64,000 bases of DNA from Bathynomus jamesi (taxonomy: Eukaryota > Arthropoda > Malacostraca > Isopoda > Cirolanidae), in assembly GCA_023014485.1 (NCBI GenBank), contig JAJOZX010001571.1, positions 502,501-566,500 on the forward strand, given 5' to 3'. Under the pieces are notes generated by a model. It saw only the letters and a list, made by a program, of their open reading frames with translations. It did no database searches and was not told the DNA's origin. Shown in pieces: positions 21,039-35,100 of this stretch (positions are counted from its first letter, which is position 1; each line of letters opens with the position of its first letter). The position numbers and the translations under genes were made by a program.

Positions 21039-23998
21039 TTACCTTCCTTGATGCAAAGTCATGAAATCATCATATGAAATCTGCTCAGCAATTGTATGAT
21101 TTATACTGATGATGGCCAGACCGGTAAGGCGTTCCTGTGACATAGTTGACCTCAGGTAGGATTTGATGAGCTTCAGCTTTGAAAAGCTCCTCTCTGCTTC
21201 AGCAACAGTGACTGGAAGAGTAAGACCAATTCTGAGAGCAGTCCACAAATTTGGATATATTTCAGAGAGCTCCCTTTCATGGATAAATGTCAGCAGTTCA
21301 AGCAAGGATATGGTCTTTGATGGCAAGTCAGGCAAGTTCTTCAGCTCCTGTGCAAGCTCTCTGCCATCCAAGTCAGATTGTCCCTTAAAGTGTAGTGTAG
21401 TACTAAGGTTCACACATTGTTCTGTCAGCTCCTCAAATGTGAGATTTGGAAATGTGTCAGCACTCCAAACTTCTCTCCCACAATTTCCAACGTGGAAAAT
21501 CTTTCCTGAATGGCTGATGTTGCAGCATCAACCACTGCATTGAAAATGTCACCTCCAGCTTCTTCAAAGCATCAATCAAGGGCTCATCAGATGCTTCATA
21601 GAAGTGCCGCTTGTGGACCTCAGCCGTTTTTGTTTTAACACAGCCTCCACATTCATTTGTTCACAGATATCTGTGGCTGCCATTTGTGCAGCCACAAAAC
21701 CTGTTGCCCTGTAATTGCGGAGACCTCTCTCTGTTTTTTTTAGGAGATTTACTGCAACATCAACGTGCATGCTAGGATGCTAGGAGACTGCATCTGCTTG
21801 CTCACATGCTGAATTTGGCACAACAGGTCATGCCACACCACTGAACAAATGGCGAAGCGGTATGACCCAACCTCCTCTGACAGAGATTGAGCCTCGACCT
21901 TTATTACAGAGTCTTTGGTGTGGTCCCTCACCTCGATCAGTGCATCTCTCACTGCAGCTGCCTGATATCTCAGGGCTCCACACTCTTGATCTTGCTTTCC
22001 CACCTTGTATCAGACCACATCTTCAATGTGATGTTCACATGTTTTTTCAAAATGGCCCATCGTTGTGTGGAGGCTGAAAACAAGTTGTAAAGCTTCTGCA
22101 AGATGCCAAAGTAACTTGTGGCATCAATAGATCCCTTAGCAGCATCGGCCACAAGCAAATTCAGAGAATGAGCCCCACATGGAACAAACAGAGCTCTGGG
22201 ATTAATTTCTAGGAGCCTGGATTGAACACCCTTGTTTTTTCCCCTCATGTTGGCCCCGTTGTCGTATGATTGTCCTATACAGTCCATGAAAGGAACTTTT
22301 AGCTCCTCCAGTCTCTTCAGAATCAGAGATGCCAAATGTTGACCAGTGGACTCCTCTGCCTCCAAAAACCCCATGAAATGTTCCTTTATATGGGGCTTCC
22401 CCTCCAGTGACACAACCCGAATCACAACTGACAACTGTTCAGTGTGGCTGATATCTGGAGTGCAATCTAGAATTATTGAAAAAAACTTTGATTGTTTGAT
22501 GTCGCTCACCATTGCTGAAATGGTTGCTGCTCGACAAATCAATGAGTTCTTTTGTATGTGGTGGCCGAGGTAGCTGGTGTGACTGGAGGTCCCTTTTTGG
22601 ACACGGTTAATGTGCTCTTGCATTATAGGATCAAATTGTGCCATCAGTTCAACTTCTTTCAGAAAATTGCCATTTGATGGTGAGAACAATTTTTCTGTAT
22701 GTCCCCTTAGTGCCAAATTCCTAACTGCCAGAGAATGCACAATAGCAGTGAGACGTGTCAGCACCGCTCTCCATCTCAACTTCTCAGCCTCCAGAAGTGC
22801 CATCTCCTGCTTGTCAATGGTCTCCCCCTTTCTCATCCTCACTGCCAGTTCTTTCCAGATTTTCATAGAATTTAGGTGTTCTGAACTGTTGTCATGTGAT
22901 GTGAGCAATGAGCTTGCATGCTTCCAGTCCGAGAGTCCCAAACTTGTTAAATTTATTTTCCTCTTGGAAAATAATGTACAACAGAAACAGAAAAGGCTGT
23001 TTTTTTTAAGGAATAGACCAACCAACTTCTGGTTATATTTTCCCCACTAACCAATGACTTCCTGAAGTATTGATGGTGGAAACTTCTTCCGTCACTGTCG
23101 TTTCTAGGGAATACAAAGTCAGATGGTACTTGACTTGGTCCCCTGGAAACCAGTTGTGTCCGAATTCTCTCAGTCAGAACTGAAGGCCAGTTAGCAGGGT
23201 CGGTGGACAGAGACTCATCCTCAGGAGGCGATTCTGCTCCAGGCATTTCTAATAGAAAGAACAAGAGCATTACTCATTAGTATACACACCTAAGTTAGAT
23301 AACACATTATTCACAGCACTTTGTTATGGTGGTGGTGTTATGGAATTATGGTGGTGAAACACCACACATACCCAGTAACCCAGACCCAGTGATAATAACA
23401 TTATAATTTATAACTGTTTGCAAAATGCTTTGCAGGGATGCACACACATACACATACACACACACGCACACACTCACAGACATATGTGCACACAAACTCA
23501 CCTGAAGAGTCCTGCCGGGGAGAAGTAGAAGCAAATGGGTCTTCATCCTCAGGATCAGACTGCATTTGTGGAGACATATGTGAGGCTGAGGAGGTAGATG
23601 GCTCCTCAGCCTCAATAATGGCAGAAGTAGACGGCTTCTCATCCTGGCTAGTGGCAGAGGGTGTTCCAAAATATTTCAAAAGTGCCCCTGCAAATAGTAA
23701 AATAGAACATAACAGACCAATGCATGAATAGGCTAGTACAATTAATTTAACATGTTATTAAGCACAATTTATTAAACTTTTAGAATAGGAAACAAATGAA
23801 TAATACAACCTCCTTGGTTAATGGCTAATTATATACATAATAGTACACTTCAAATGACTCAGAAAGCTATATCACAAAATAGCAGTGCAAGAGTAGATGA
23901 CATAGCTCTATACCTTTATCTTTTGCTCGTTTCTCCTCTTCTTCTTTCCTCTTTTTTCTAAACTGAGCACCTGATAGCTTTGACCTCTTCTTATCCAT
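21039..23998 (-). pseudogene. hAT transposase with TTF-type zinc finger, three exons
   Basis: Exon 1 (23998-23914) starts MDKKRSKLSGAQFRKKRK. Exon 2 (23687-23502) adds GALLKYFGTPSATSQ and a Ser/Glu-rich linker. Exon 3 starts at 23248 (EMPGAESPPEDES). The introns have GT-AG ends and compatible phases. Exon 3 carries a TTF-type finger (FCFCCTLFS ... HASSLLTSH) and the hAT core: IILDCTPDISHTEQ (first Asp), GQSYDNGANMRG (second Asp), VPCGAHSLNLLV (CxxH) and SDTRWESK. The dimerisation end is TVAEAERSFSKLKLIKSYL (Glu and Arg). Frameshifts fall near 23003, 21978, 21770 and 21560-21415; the first is in a homopolymer. It resembles ZMYM/TTF 'zinc finger MYM-type' annotations, which are hAT-derived. Confidence 0.88.
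23249..23501 (-). other. Intron 2 of the hAT transposase, with (CA)n
   Basis: Donor TTCAG|GTGAGT and acceptor TTCTATTAG|AAATG. Removing it joins exon 2 to exon 3 in phase. A (CA)n microsatellite near 23440-23480 lies within it. Intron 1 spans 23688-23913 (donor AAAG|GTATAG, acceptor ATTTGCAG|GGGC). Confidence 0.75.
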
Positions 23999-24400
23999 TT
24001 GCGGTTATTTGACAGACCTTAGTGGCTTAGTGTGAAGATTCGTTCTGTAATAAATAATATACATTTCACTATTTAACCAAACCCAGAAAAATAACATTAC
24101 ATATGTTAAAGTATGGGCCTTTATTCCCAATAATATTAATCTGGAAGCATTTTGCATTGTTTAGGTCTTTTATGGGAAGGTTTATAGAAAATGCAATAGA
24201 TGGTTTTTTATTAATAAAAATATATTTATTGATCTTTTATTATTTATTTTATTTTATTTTTTATTTTTATTTATTTCTTTATTTATTTATTCTTATTTTT
24301 ATTTTTATTTTTTTTGCAGGCGCTCATGCCGCCCCTCCACAAATGCCGCCCTGTGCGGCTGCCCATATTGCCCATATGAGGAACCGCCACTGCTCCCATC

Positions 24401-24790
24401 ACTCGGCTGAATTCCAACTCGGCCCGGCTGTTCTTCAAGACTAACCACTTCACGGAAACGCTCGTGTATGCGATACTTTTATAGTTCGTTCTTTACCTGG
24501 TCATTGGTCAACTTTTAAATTTACATATTTTCCTATTTGTTTCCTCCTTATAATGATATAATGACGCACTCAATAGAAAATGATAATTTTCACTTTGGTT
24601 CCATTACTATTCTATTCGTTTTCCCAAAGTGGGAATTCCAGATTTGGGAAAAAGTTTCCTGATTTGCGAAAAGGTAAAAACAGGGGGTTGTGACTCAACT
24701 GCAGACCCGAGGGGTGTTTTTTAGGAAAAATCCATCTAATTTTAAAAGTGGAAAACGGTACAGTGGGAATACGAATGAACTGATATGAGA
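24401..24790. other. Spacer between hAT element and fold-back element
   Basis: No gene. Short alternating words resembling gggaa/ttccc occur near 24620-24675, but I cannot define a structure. Confidence 0.45.
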
Positions 24791-25038
24791 TTTTCCGATA
24801 CTTTTCGTTATACCCCGGCAATTCCTTCTTGCCAGGTTAGGTCAACTGTACGCCATTGACAATTGGTTAGGTTAAGTCGTGATATTTTCGTTAAAACTAA
24901 CGAATACTTTAACGAAATACTAACCAATATTTTAACGAAAATATCACGACTTCACCTAACCAATTGTCAAGGCGTACAGTTGACCTAACCAGGAAAGAAA
25001 AAATTGCGGTGATTATAACGGGAAAGTACCAATTTTCC
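24791..25038. repeat. Fold-back element 1 (long inverted arms)
   Basis: Arms of about 100 bases (about 24797-24896 and 24930-25030) are inverted relative to each other. The key block ggttaggtcaactgtacgcc is matched by ggcgtacagttgacctaacc. The spacer is about 35 bases. The block containing aattggttaggttaagtcgtg also occurs at 48.06-48.23 kb, where the arm order is inside-out, so the two are related but differently arranged. Confidence 0.85.
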
Positions 25039-25700
25039 TCCTCTGAGATTCTAACTTTGGAATTTCATATTCTCGAACAAAGACCGAAATGGGGAAAACC
25101 GAGATTGGGAAGAGAAGAAAACGTTTTAGGGATTCATTGATTAAGTTCGTTGATTTAATGTCATGGATTTTTTACTTGACGAACTTGATTTTGTCACACA
25201 GGTATTGCCACAGGTGTTAAAATGTATAAAAACTCATCTATTCTTATCTTAAATGGTTTACAAATTAAAGTGATGTTGTGTGTGTGTGTGTATACAAGAA
25301 CTTCGTAAAAAGGGGTTACATTGCACATTAGGCCGGGTCGAAAAATTTAATTGGTGAATTTCCACATGCCTGTGTCCAAGAAATTTGTAGATGCACTATA
25401 AATCTCAACAATGATTAAAAAAAACTAAAGTGATCAAGTTTTAGATGTTCCGCAAGTCCTCTGAAGATTGCAAGTAAAACGTAAAACATTACAAAAAACT
25501 TTAAAACTTTATTTAAATACGTAAACATTATTAATTACACTGGGGAACAAAATTTAACTTTTTTTTTGTTTCTTGGACGTGAACAGGTCGGTCTTATAGG
25601 ATGTTTTCCGCTGATTCCGAATATAGCCGTGGAATTTCTCTATCACCCAAGGTTACTGAGAAATTTGTATTTTAATATTTATTCAAAAAGTGTATAGAAG

Positions 25701-26150
25701 TTAGTAAAAATACTTCATAAAAATTATATTAGTGGCAGATTGGCATTTAAAATATTCTTCTAAAAACTTCTTTGTCACTGATTTTCTCTTGTAGTTTTCA
25801 TTAGGAGCTTCTCGCATCAATGTCCAGCAGTAATCAGCTAACATTGCCGGATCCCACCTCCCTTCGTAGCGTTTCTCCATAGTAGCTATATCTTGGTGGA
25901 ACCTTTCTCCATGCTCATCGCTTACGTCGCCGAGGTTTTCAGGGAAGAAATCTAAATGGGAGTGCAAGAAATGGATTTTTAGTGACATATTACATCCCAA
26001 TAACCTATATGCTTCAATCATGTCCTGCACTATTTTTTCATAGTTAGAGGCTTTGATGTTCCCTAGAAAATTTGTGACAACATTCTTCATGGCCTCCCAT
26101 GCCACTTTTTCTTTTCCTCTCAAGGCATCATCAAACTTTTGATCTTTCAT
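25701..26150 (-). pseudogene. Transposase C-terminal fragment in array unit 1 (representative)
   Basis: This 149-codon frame starting MKDQKFDDALRGKEKVAWEA is identical in type to residues of copy B. It includes LLGCNMSLKIHFLHSHLDFF, SDEHGERFHQDIATMEKRYE and MLADYCWTLMREAP. Equivalent frames recur in each array unit (for example 26852-27256, 28993-29412, 30330-30557, 36816-37076). Several are cut short by single-base indels. They lack the first 408 residues, a promoter and both candidate catalytic Asp motifs, so none can be a working enzyme. Confidence 0.85.
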
Positions 26151-29100
26151 GAGCTCTCTGATTTGGGGACCAACAAAGATCCCTTCTTTTACCTTTGCAC
26201 CGAGATTGGGAAGAGAAGAAAACGTTTTAGGGATTCATTGATTAAGTTCGTTGATTTAATGTCATGGATTTTTTACTTGACGAACTTGATTTTGTCACAC
26301 AGGTATTGCCACAGGTGTTAAAATGTATAAAAACTCATCTATTCTTATCTTAAATGGTTTACAAATTAAAGTGATGTGTGTGTGTGTTGTGTGTGTATAC
26401 AAAGAACTTCGTAAAAAGGGGTTACATTGCACATTAGGCCGGGTCGAAAAATTAAATTGGTGAATTTCCACATGCCTGTGTCCAAGAAATTTGTAGATGC
26501 ACTATAAATGCTCAACAATGATTAAAAAAAACTAAAGTGATCAAGTTTTAGATGTTCCGCAAGTCCTCTGAAGATTGCAAGTAAAACGTAAAACATTACA
26601 AAAAACTTTAAAACTTTATTTAAATACGTAAACATTATTAATTACACTGGGGAACAAAATTTAACTTTTTTTTGTTTCTTGGACGTGAACAGGTCGGTCT
26701 TATAGGATGTTTTCCGCTGATTCCGAATATAGCCGTGGAATTTCTCTATCACCCAAGGTTACTGAGAAATTTGTATTTTAATATTTATTCAAAAAGTGTA
26801 TAGAAGTTAGTAAAATACTTCATAAAAATTATATTAGTGGCAGATTGGCATTTAAAATATTCTTCTAAAAACTTCTTTGTCACTGATTTTCTCTTGTAAT
26901 TTTTCATTAGGAGCTTCTCGCATCAATGTCCAGCAGTAATCAGCTAACATTGCCGGATCCCACCTCCCTTCGTAGCGTTTCTCCATAGTAGCTATATCTT
27001 GGTGGAACCTTTCTCCATGCTCATCGCTTACGTCGCCGAGGTTTTCAGGGAAGAAATCTAAATGGGAGTGCAAGAAATGGATTTTTAGTGACATATTACA
27101 TCCCAATAACCTATATGCTTCAATCATGTCCTGCACTATTTTTTCATAGTTAGAGGCTTTGATGTTCCCTAGAAAATTTGTGACAACATTCTTCATGGCC
27201 TCCCATGCCACTTTTTCTTTTCCTCTCAAGGCATCATCAAACTTTTGATCTTTCATGAGCTCTCTGATTTGGGGACCAACAAAGATCCCTTCTTTTACCT
27301 TTGCACCGAGATTGGGAAGAGAAGAAAACGTTTTAGGGATTCATTGATTAAGTTCGTTGATTTAATGTCATGGATTTTTTACTTGACGAACTTGATTTTG
27401 TCACACAGGTATTGCCACAGGTGTTAAAATGTATAAAAACTCATCTATTCTTATCTTAAATGGTTTACAAATTAAAGTGATTGTGTGTGTGTGTGTGTGT
27501 GTATACAAAGAACTTCGTAAAAAGGGGTTACATTGCACATTAGGCCGGGTCGAAAATTAATTGGTGAAATTTCCACATGCCTGTGTCCAAGAAATTTGTA
27601 GATGCACTATAAATGCTCAACAATGATTAAAAAAAACTAAAGTGATCAAGTTTTAGATGTTCCGCAAGTCCTCTGAAGATTGCAAGTAAAACGTAAAACA
27701 TTACAAAAAACTTTAAAACTTTATTTAAATACGTAAACATTATTAATTACACTGGGGAACAAAATTTAACTTTTTTTTTGTTTCTTGGACGTGAACAGGT
27801 CGGTCTTATAGGATGTTTTCCGCTGATTCCGAATATAGCCGTGGAATTTCTCTATCACCCAAGGTTACTGAGAAATTTGTATTTTTAATATTTATTCAAA
27901 AGTGTATAGAAGTTAGTAAAATACTTCATAAAAATTATATTAGTGGCAGATTGGCATTTAAAATATTCTTCTAAAAACTTCTTTGTCACTGATTTTCTCT
28001 TGTAGTTTTCATTAGGAGCTTCTCGCATCAATGTCCAGCAGTAATCAGCTAACATTGCCGGATCCCACCTCCCTTCGTAGCGTTTCTCCATAGTAGCTAT
28101 ATCTTGGTGGAACCTTTCTCCATGCTCATCGCTTACGTCGCCGAGGTTTTCAGGGAATAAATCTAAATGGGGTGCAAGAAATGGATTTTTAGTGACATAT
28201 TACATCCCAATAAACCTATATGCTTCAATCATGTCCTGCACTATTTTTTCATAGTTAGAGGCTTTGATGTTCCCTAGAAAATTTGTGTGACAACATTCTT
28301 CATGGCCTCCATGCCACTTTTTCTTTTCCTCTCAAGGCATCATCAAACTTTTGATCTTTCATGAGCTCTCTGATTTGGGGACCAACAAAGATCCCTTCTT
28401 TTACCTTTGCACCGAGATTGGGAAGAGAAGAAAACGTTTTAGGGATTCATTGATTAAGTTCGTTGATTTAATGTCATGGATTTTTTACTTACCAACTTGA
28501 TTTTGTCACACAGGTATTGCCACAGGTGTTAAAATGTATAAAAACTCATCTATTCTTATCTTAAATGGTTTACAAATTAAAGTGATGTGTGTGTGTGTGT
28601 GTGTGTATACAAAGAACTTCGTAAAAAGGGGTTACATTGCACATTAGGCCGGGTCGAAAAATTAAATTGGTGAATTTTCCACATGCCTGTGTCCAAGAAA
28701 TTTGTAGATGCACTATAAATGCTCAACAATGATTAAAAAAAACTAAAGTGATCAAGTTTTAGATGTTCCGCAAGTCCTCTGAAGATTGCAAGTAAAACGT
28801 AAAACATTACAAAAACTTTAAAACTTTATTTAAATACGTAAACATTATTAATTACACTGGGGAACAAAATTTAACTTTTTTTTGTTCTTGGACGTGAACA
28901 GGTCGGTCTTATAGGATGTTTTCCGCTGATTCCGAATATAGCCGTGGAATTTCTCTATCACCCAAGGTTACTGAGAATTTGTATTTTAATATTTATTCAA
29001 AAAGTGTATAGAAGTTAGTAAAATACTTCATAAAAATTATATTAGTGGCAGATTGGCATTTAAAATATTCTTCTAAAACTTCTTTGTCACTGATTTTCTC

Positions 29101-32100
29101 TTGTAGTTTTTCATTAGGAGCTTCTCGCATCAATGTCCAGCAGTAATCAGCTAACATTGCCGGATCCCACCTCCCTTCGTAGCGTTTCTCCATAGTAGCT
29201 ATATCTTGGTGGAACCTTTCTCCATGCTCATCGCTTACGTCGCCGAGGTTTTCAGGGAAGAAATCTAAATGGGAGTGCAAGAAATGGATTTTTAGTGACA
29301 TATTACATCCCAATAACCTATATGCTTCAATCATGTCCTGCACTATTTTTTCATAGTTAGAGGCTTTGATGTTCCTAGAAAATTTGTGACAACATTCTTC
29401 ATGGCCTCCCATGCCACTTTTTCTTTTCCTCTCAAGGCATCATCAAACTTTTGATCTTTCATGAGCTCTCTGATTTGGGGACCAACAAAGATCCCTTCTT
29501 TTACCTTTGCACCGAGATTGGGAAGAGAAGAAAACGTTTTAGGGATTCATTGATTAAGTTCGTTGATTTAATGTCATGGATTTTTTACTTGACGAACTTG
29601 ATTTGTCACACAGGTATTGCCACAGGTGTTAAAATGTATAAAAACTCATCTATTCTTATCTTAAATGGTTTACAAATTAAAGTGATGTGTGTGTGTGTGT
29701 GTGGGTATACAAAGAACTTCGTAAAAAGGGGTACATTGCACATTAGGCCGGGTCGAAAATTAAATTGGTGAATTTCCACATGCCTGTGTCCAAGAAATTT
29801 GTAGATGCACTATAAATGCTCAACAATGATTAAAAAAAACTAAAGTGATCAAGTTTTAGATGTTCCGCAAGTCCTCTGAAGATTGCAAGTAAAACGTAAA
29901 ACATTACAAAAAAACTTTAAAACTTTATTTAAATACGTAAACATTATTAATTACACTGGGGAACAAAATTTAATTTTTTTTGTTTCTTGGACGTGAAAGG
30001 TCGGTTTATAGGATGTTTTCCGCTGATTCCGAATATAGCCGTGGAAATTCTCTATCACCCAAGGTTACTGAGAAATTTTGTATTTTAATATTTATTCAAA
30101 AAGTGTATAGAAGTTAGTAAAAATACTTCATAAAAATTATATTAGTGGCAGATTGGCATTTAAAATATTCTTCTAAAAACTTTGTCACTGATTTTCTCTT
30201 GTAGTTTTCATTAGGAGCTTCTCGCATCAATGTCCAGCAGTAATCAGCTAACATTGCGGATCCCACCTCCTTCGTAGCGTTTCTCCATAGTAGCTATATC
30301 TTGGTGGAACCTTTCTCCATGCTCATCGCTTACGTCGCCGGGTTTTCAGGGAAGAAATCTAAATGGGAGTGCAAGAAATGGATTTTTAGTGACATATTAC
30401 ATCCCAATAACCTATATGCTTCAATCATGTCCTGCACTATTTTTTCATAGTTAGAGGCTTTGATGTTCCCTAGAAAATTTGTGACAACATTCTTCATGGC
30501 CTCCCATGCCACTTTTTCTTTTCCTCTCAAGGCATCATCAAACTTTTGATCTTTCATGAGCTCTCTGATTTGGGGACCAACAAAGATCCCTTCTTTTACC
30601 TTTGCACCGAGATTGGGAAGAGAAGAAAACGTTTTAGGGATTCATTGATTAAGTTCGTTGATTTAATGTCATGGATTTTTTACTTGACGAACTTGATTTT
30701 GTCACACAGGTATTGCCACAGGTGTTAAAATGTATAAAAACTCATCTATTCTTATCTTAAATGGTTTACAAATTAAAGTGATGTGTGTGTGTGTGTGTGT
30801 GTGTATACAAAGAACTTCGTAAAAAGGGGTTACATTGCACATTAGGCCGGGTCGAAAAATTAAATTGGTGAATTTCCACATGCCTGTGTCCAAGAAATTT
30901 GTAGATGCACTATAAATGCTCAACAATGATTAAAAAAAACTAAAGTGATCAAGTTTAGATGTTCCGCAAGTCCTTGAAGATTGCAAGTAAAACGTAAAAC
31001 ATTACAAAAAACTTTAAAACTTTATTTAAATACGTAAACATTATTAATTACACTGGGGAACAAAATTTAACTTTTTTTTTGTTTCTTGGACGTGAACAGG
31101 TCGGTCTTATAGGATGTTTTCCGCTGATTCCGAATATAGCCGTGGAATTTCTCTATCACCCAAGGTTACTGAGAAATTTGTATTTTAATATTTATTCAAA
31201 AAGTGTATAGAAGTTAGTAAAAATACTGATAAAAATTATATTAGTGGCAGATTGGCATTTAAAATATTCTTCTAAAAACTTCTTTGTCACTGATTTTCTC
31301 TTGTAGTTTTCATTAGGAGCTTCTCGCATCAATGTCCAGCAGTAATCAGCTAACATTGCCGGATCCCACCTCCCTTCGTAGCGTTTCTCCATAGTAGCTA
31401 TATCTTGGTGGAACTTTCTCCATGCTCATCGCTTACGTCGCCGAGGTTTTCAGGGAAGAAATCTAATGGGAGTGCAAGAAATGGATTTTTAGTGACATAT
31501 TACATCCCAATAACCTATATGCTTCAATCATGTCCTGCACTATTTTTTCATAGTTAGAGGCTTTGATGTTCCTAGAAAATTGTGAAACATTCTTCATGGC
31601 CTCCCATGCCACTTTTTCTTTTCCTCTCAAGCATCATCAAACTTTTGATCTTTCATGAGCTCTCTGATTTGGGGACCAACAAAGATCCCTTCTTTTACTT
31701 TGCACCGAGATTGGAAGAGAAGAAAAACGTTTTAGGATTCATTGATTAAGTTCGTTGATTTAATGTCATGGATTTTTTACTTGACGAACTTGATTTTGTC
31801 ACACAGGTATTGCCACAGGTGTTAAAATGTATAAAAACTCATCTATTCTTATCTTAAATGGTTTACAAATTAAAGTGATGTGTGTGTGTGTGTGTGTGTA
31901 TACAAAGAACTTCGTAAAAAGGGGTTACATTGCACATTAGGCCGGGTCGAAAAATTAAATTGGTGAATTTCCACATGCCTGTGTCCAAGAAATTTGTAGA
32001 TGCACTATAAATGCTCAACAATGATTAAAAAAACTAAAGTGATCAAGTTTTAGATGTTCCGCAAGTCCTCTGAAGATTGCAAGTAAAACGTAAAACATTA

Positions 32101-35100
32101 CAAAAAACTTTAAAACTTTATTTAAATACGTAAACATTATTAATTACACTGGGGAACAAAATTTAACTTTTTTTTTGTTTCTTGGACGTCAACAGGTCGG
32201 TCTATAGGATGTTTCCGCTGATTCCGAATATAGCCGTGAATTTCTCTATCACCCAAGGTTACTGAGAAATTTGTATTTTAATATTTATTCAAAAAGTGTA
32301 TAGAAGTTAGTAAAAATACTTCATAAAAATTATATTAGTGGCAGATTGGCATTTAAAATATTCTCTAAAAAACTTCTTTGTCACTGATTTTCTCTTGTAG
32401 TTTTCATTAGGAGCTTCCTCGCATCAATGTCCAGCAGTAATCAGCTAAACATTGCCGGATCCCACCTCCCTTCGTAGCGTTTCTCATAGTAGCTATATCT
32501 TGGTGGAACCTTTCTCCATGCTCATCGCTTACGTCGCCGGAGTTTTCAGGGAAGAAATCTAAATGGGAGTGCAAGAAATGGATTTTTAGTGACATATTAC
32601 ATCCCAATAACCTATATGCTTCAATCATGTCCTGCACTATTTTTTTCATAGTTAGAGGCTTGATGTTCCCTAGAAAATTTGTGACAACATTCTTCATGGC
32701 CTCCCATGCCACTTTTCTTTCCTCTCAAGGCATCATCAAACTTTTGATCTTTCAGAGCTCTCTGATTTGGGACCAACAAAGATCCCTCTTTTTACCTTTG
32801 CACCGAGATTGGGAAGAGAAGAAACGTTTTAGGGATTCATTGATAAGTTCGTTGATTTAATGTCATGGATTTTTTACTTGACGAACTTGATTTTTGTCAC
32901 ACAGGTATTGCCACAGGTGTTAAAATGCTAAAAAACTCATCTATTCTTATCTTAAATGGTTTACAAATTAAAGTGATGGTGTGTGTGTGTGTGTGTGTAT
33001 ACAAGAACTTCGTAAAAAGGGGTTACATTGCACATTAGGCCGGGTCGAAAAATTAAATTGGTGAATTTCCACATGCCTGTGTCCAAGAAATTTGTAGATG
33101 CACTAAAATGCTCAACAATGATTAAAAAAAACTAAAGTGATCAAGTTTTAGATTGTTCCGCAAGTCCTCTGAAGATTGCAAGTAAAACGTAAAACATTAC
33201 AAAAACTTTAAAACTTTATTTAAATACGTAAACATTATTAATTACACTGGGGAACAAAATTTAACTTTTTTTTTGTTTCTTGGACGTGAACAGGTCGGTC
33301 TTATAGGATGTTTTCCGCTGATTCCGAATATAGCCGTGGAATTTCTCTATCACCAAGGTTACTGAGAAATTTGTATTTTAATATTTATTCAAAAAGTGTA
33401 TAGAAGTTAGTAAAATACTTCATAAAAATTATAGTAGTGGCAGATTGGCATTTAAAATATTCTTCTAAAAACTTCTTTGTCACTGATTTTCTCTTGTAGT
33501 TTCATTAGGAGCTTCTCGCATCAATGTCCAGCAGTAATAGACTAACATTGCCGGATCCCACCTCCCTTCGTAGCGTTCTCCATAGTAGCTATATCTTGGT
33601 GGAACCTTTCTCCATGCTCATCGCTTACGTCGCCGAGGTTTTCAGGGAAGAAATCTAAATGGGAGTGCAAGAAATGGATTTTTAGTGACATATACATCCC
33701 AATAACCTATATGCTTCAATCATGTCCTGCACTATTTTTTCATAGTTAGAGGCTTTGATGTTCCCTAGAAAATTTGTGACAACATTCTTCATGGCCTCCC
33801 ATGCCACTTTTTCTTTTCCTCAAGGCATCATCAAACTTTTGATTTCATGAGCTCTCTGATTTGGGGACCAACAAAGATCCCTTCTTTTACCTTTGCACCG
33901 AGATTGGGAAGAGAAGAAAACGTTTTAGGGATTCATTGATTAAGTTCGTTGATTTAATGTCATGGATTTTTTACTTGACGAACTTGATTTTGTCACACAG
34001 GTATTGCCACAGGTGTTAAAATGTATAAAAACTCATCTATTCTTATCTTAAATGGTTTACAAATTAAAGTGATGTGTGTGTGTGGTGTGTGTGTATACAA
34101 AGAACTTCGTAAAAAGGGGTTACATTGCACATTAGGCCGGGTCGAAAAATTAAATTGGTGAATTTCCACATGCCTGTGTCCAAGAAATTTGTAGATGCAC
34201 TATAAATGCTCAACAATGATTAAAAAAAACTAAAGTGATCAAGTTTTAGATGTTCCGCAAGTCCTCTGAAGATTGCAAGTAAAACGTAAAACATTACAAA
34301 AAACTTTAAAACTTTATTTAAATACGTAAACATTATTAATTACACTGGGGAACAAAATTTAACTTTTTTTTGTTTCTTGGACGTGAACAGGTCGGTCTTA
34401 TAGGATGTTTTCCGCTGATTCCGAATATAGCCGTGGAATTTCTCTATCACCCAAGGTTACTGAGAAATTTGTATTTTAATATTTATTCAAAAAGTGTATA
34501 GAAGTTAGTAAAAATACTTCATAAAAATTATATTAGTGGCAGATTGGCATTTAAAATATTCTTCTAAAAACTTCTTTGTCACTGATTTTCTCTTGTAGTT
34601 TTCATTAGGAGCTTCTCGCATCAATGTCCAGCAGTAATCAGCTAACATTGCCGGATCCCACCTCCCTTCGTAGCGTTTCTCCATAGTAGCTATATCTTGG
34701 TGGAACCTTTCTCCATGCTCATCGCTTACGTCGCCGAGGTTTTCAGGGAAGAAATCTAAATGGGAGTGTCAAGAAATGGATTTTAGTGACATATTACATC
34801 CCAATAACCTATATGCTTCAATCATGTCCTGCACTATTTTTTCATAGTTAGAGGCTTTGATGTTCCTAGAAAATTTGTGACAACATTCTTCATGGCCCCC
34901 ATGCCACTTTTTCTTTTCCTCTCAAGGCATCATCAAACTTTTGATCTTTCATGAGCTCTCTGATTTGGGGACCAACAAAGATCCCTTCTTTTACCTTTGC
35001 ACCGAGATTGGGAAGAGAAGAAAACGTTTTAGGGATTCATTGATTAAGTTCGTTGATTTAATGTCATGGATTTTTTACTTGACGAACTTGATTTTGTCAC

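Larger units (their letters stand above)
20593..24392 (-). mobile_element. Complete hAT transposon with TTF-type transposase, 3.8 kb
   Basis: The left end is CAGTGGCGGTCCTAGC; the right end, complemented, is CAGTGGCGGTTCCTCA. Both are flanked by the identical 8-bp duplication CTCCCATC (20585-20592 and 24393-24400), which is diagnostic for hAT. The empty site is readable: ctgactcccatc joined to actcggctga. The gene inside is spliced and on the minus strand. The exact duplication and readable splice sites indicate a fairly young insertion. Confidence 0.95.

Noticed and set aside
26139..26321. Recurrent 60-codon plus-strand frame MIFHELSDLGTNKDPFF in each array unit
   Set aside because: It crosses the unit junction opposite the transposase fragment, has no motif, and is repeated only because the unit is repeated.
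30702..30926. Recurrent minus-strand frame in array units containing Thr-His repeats (also 42719-42943)
   Set aside because: It reads through the (TG)n microsatellite and transposon terminus; no conserved protein features.
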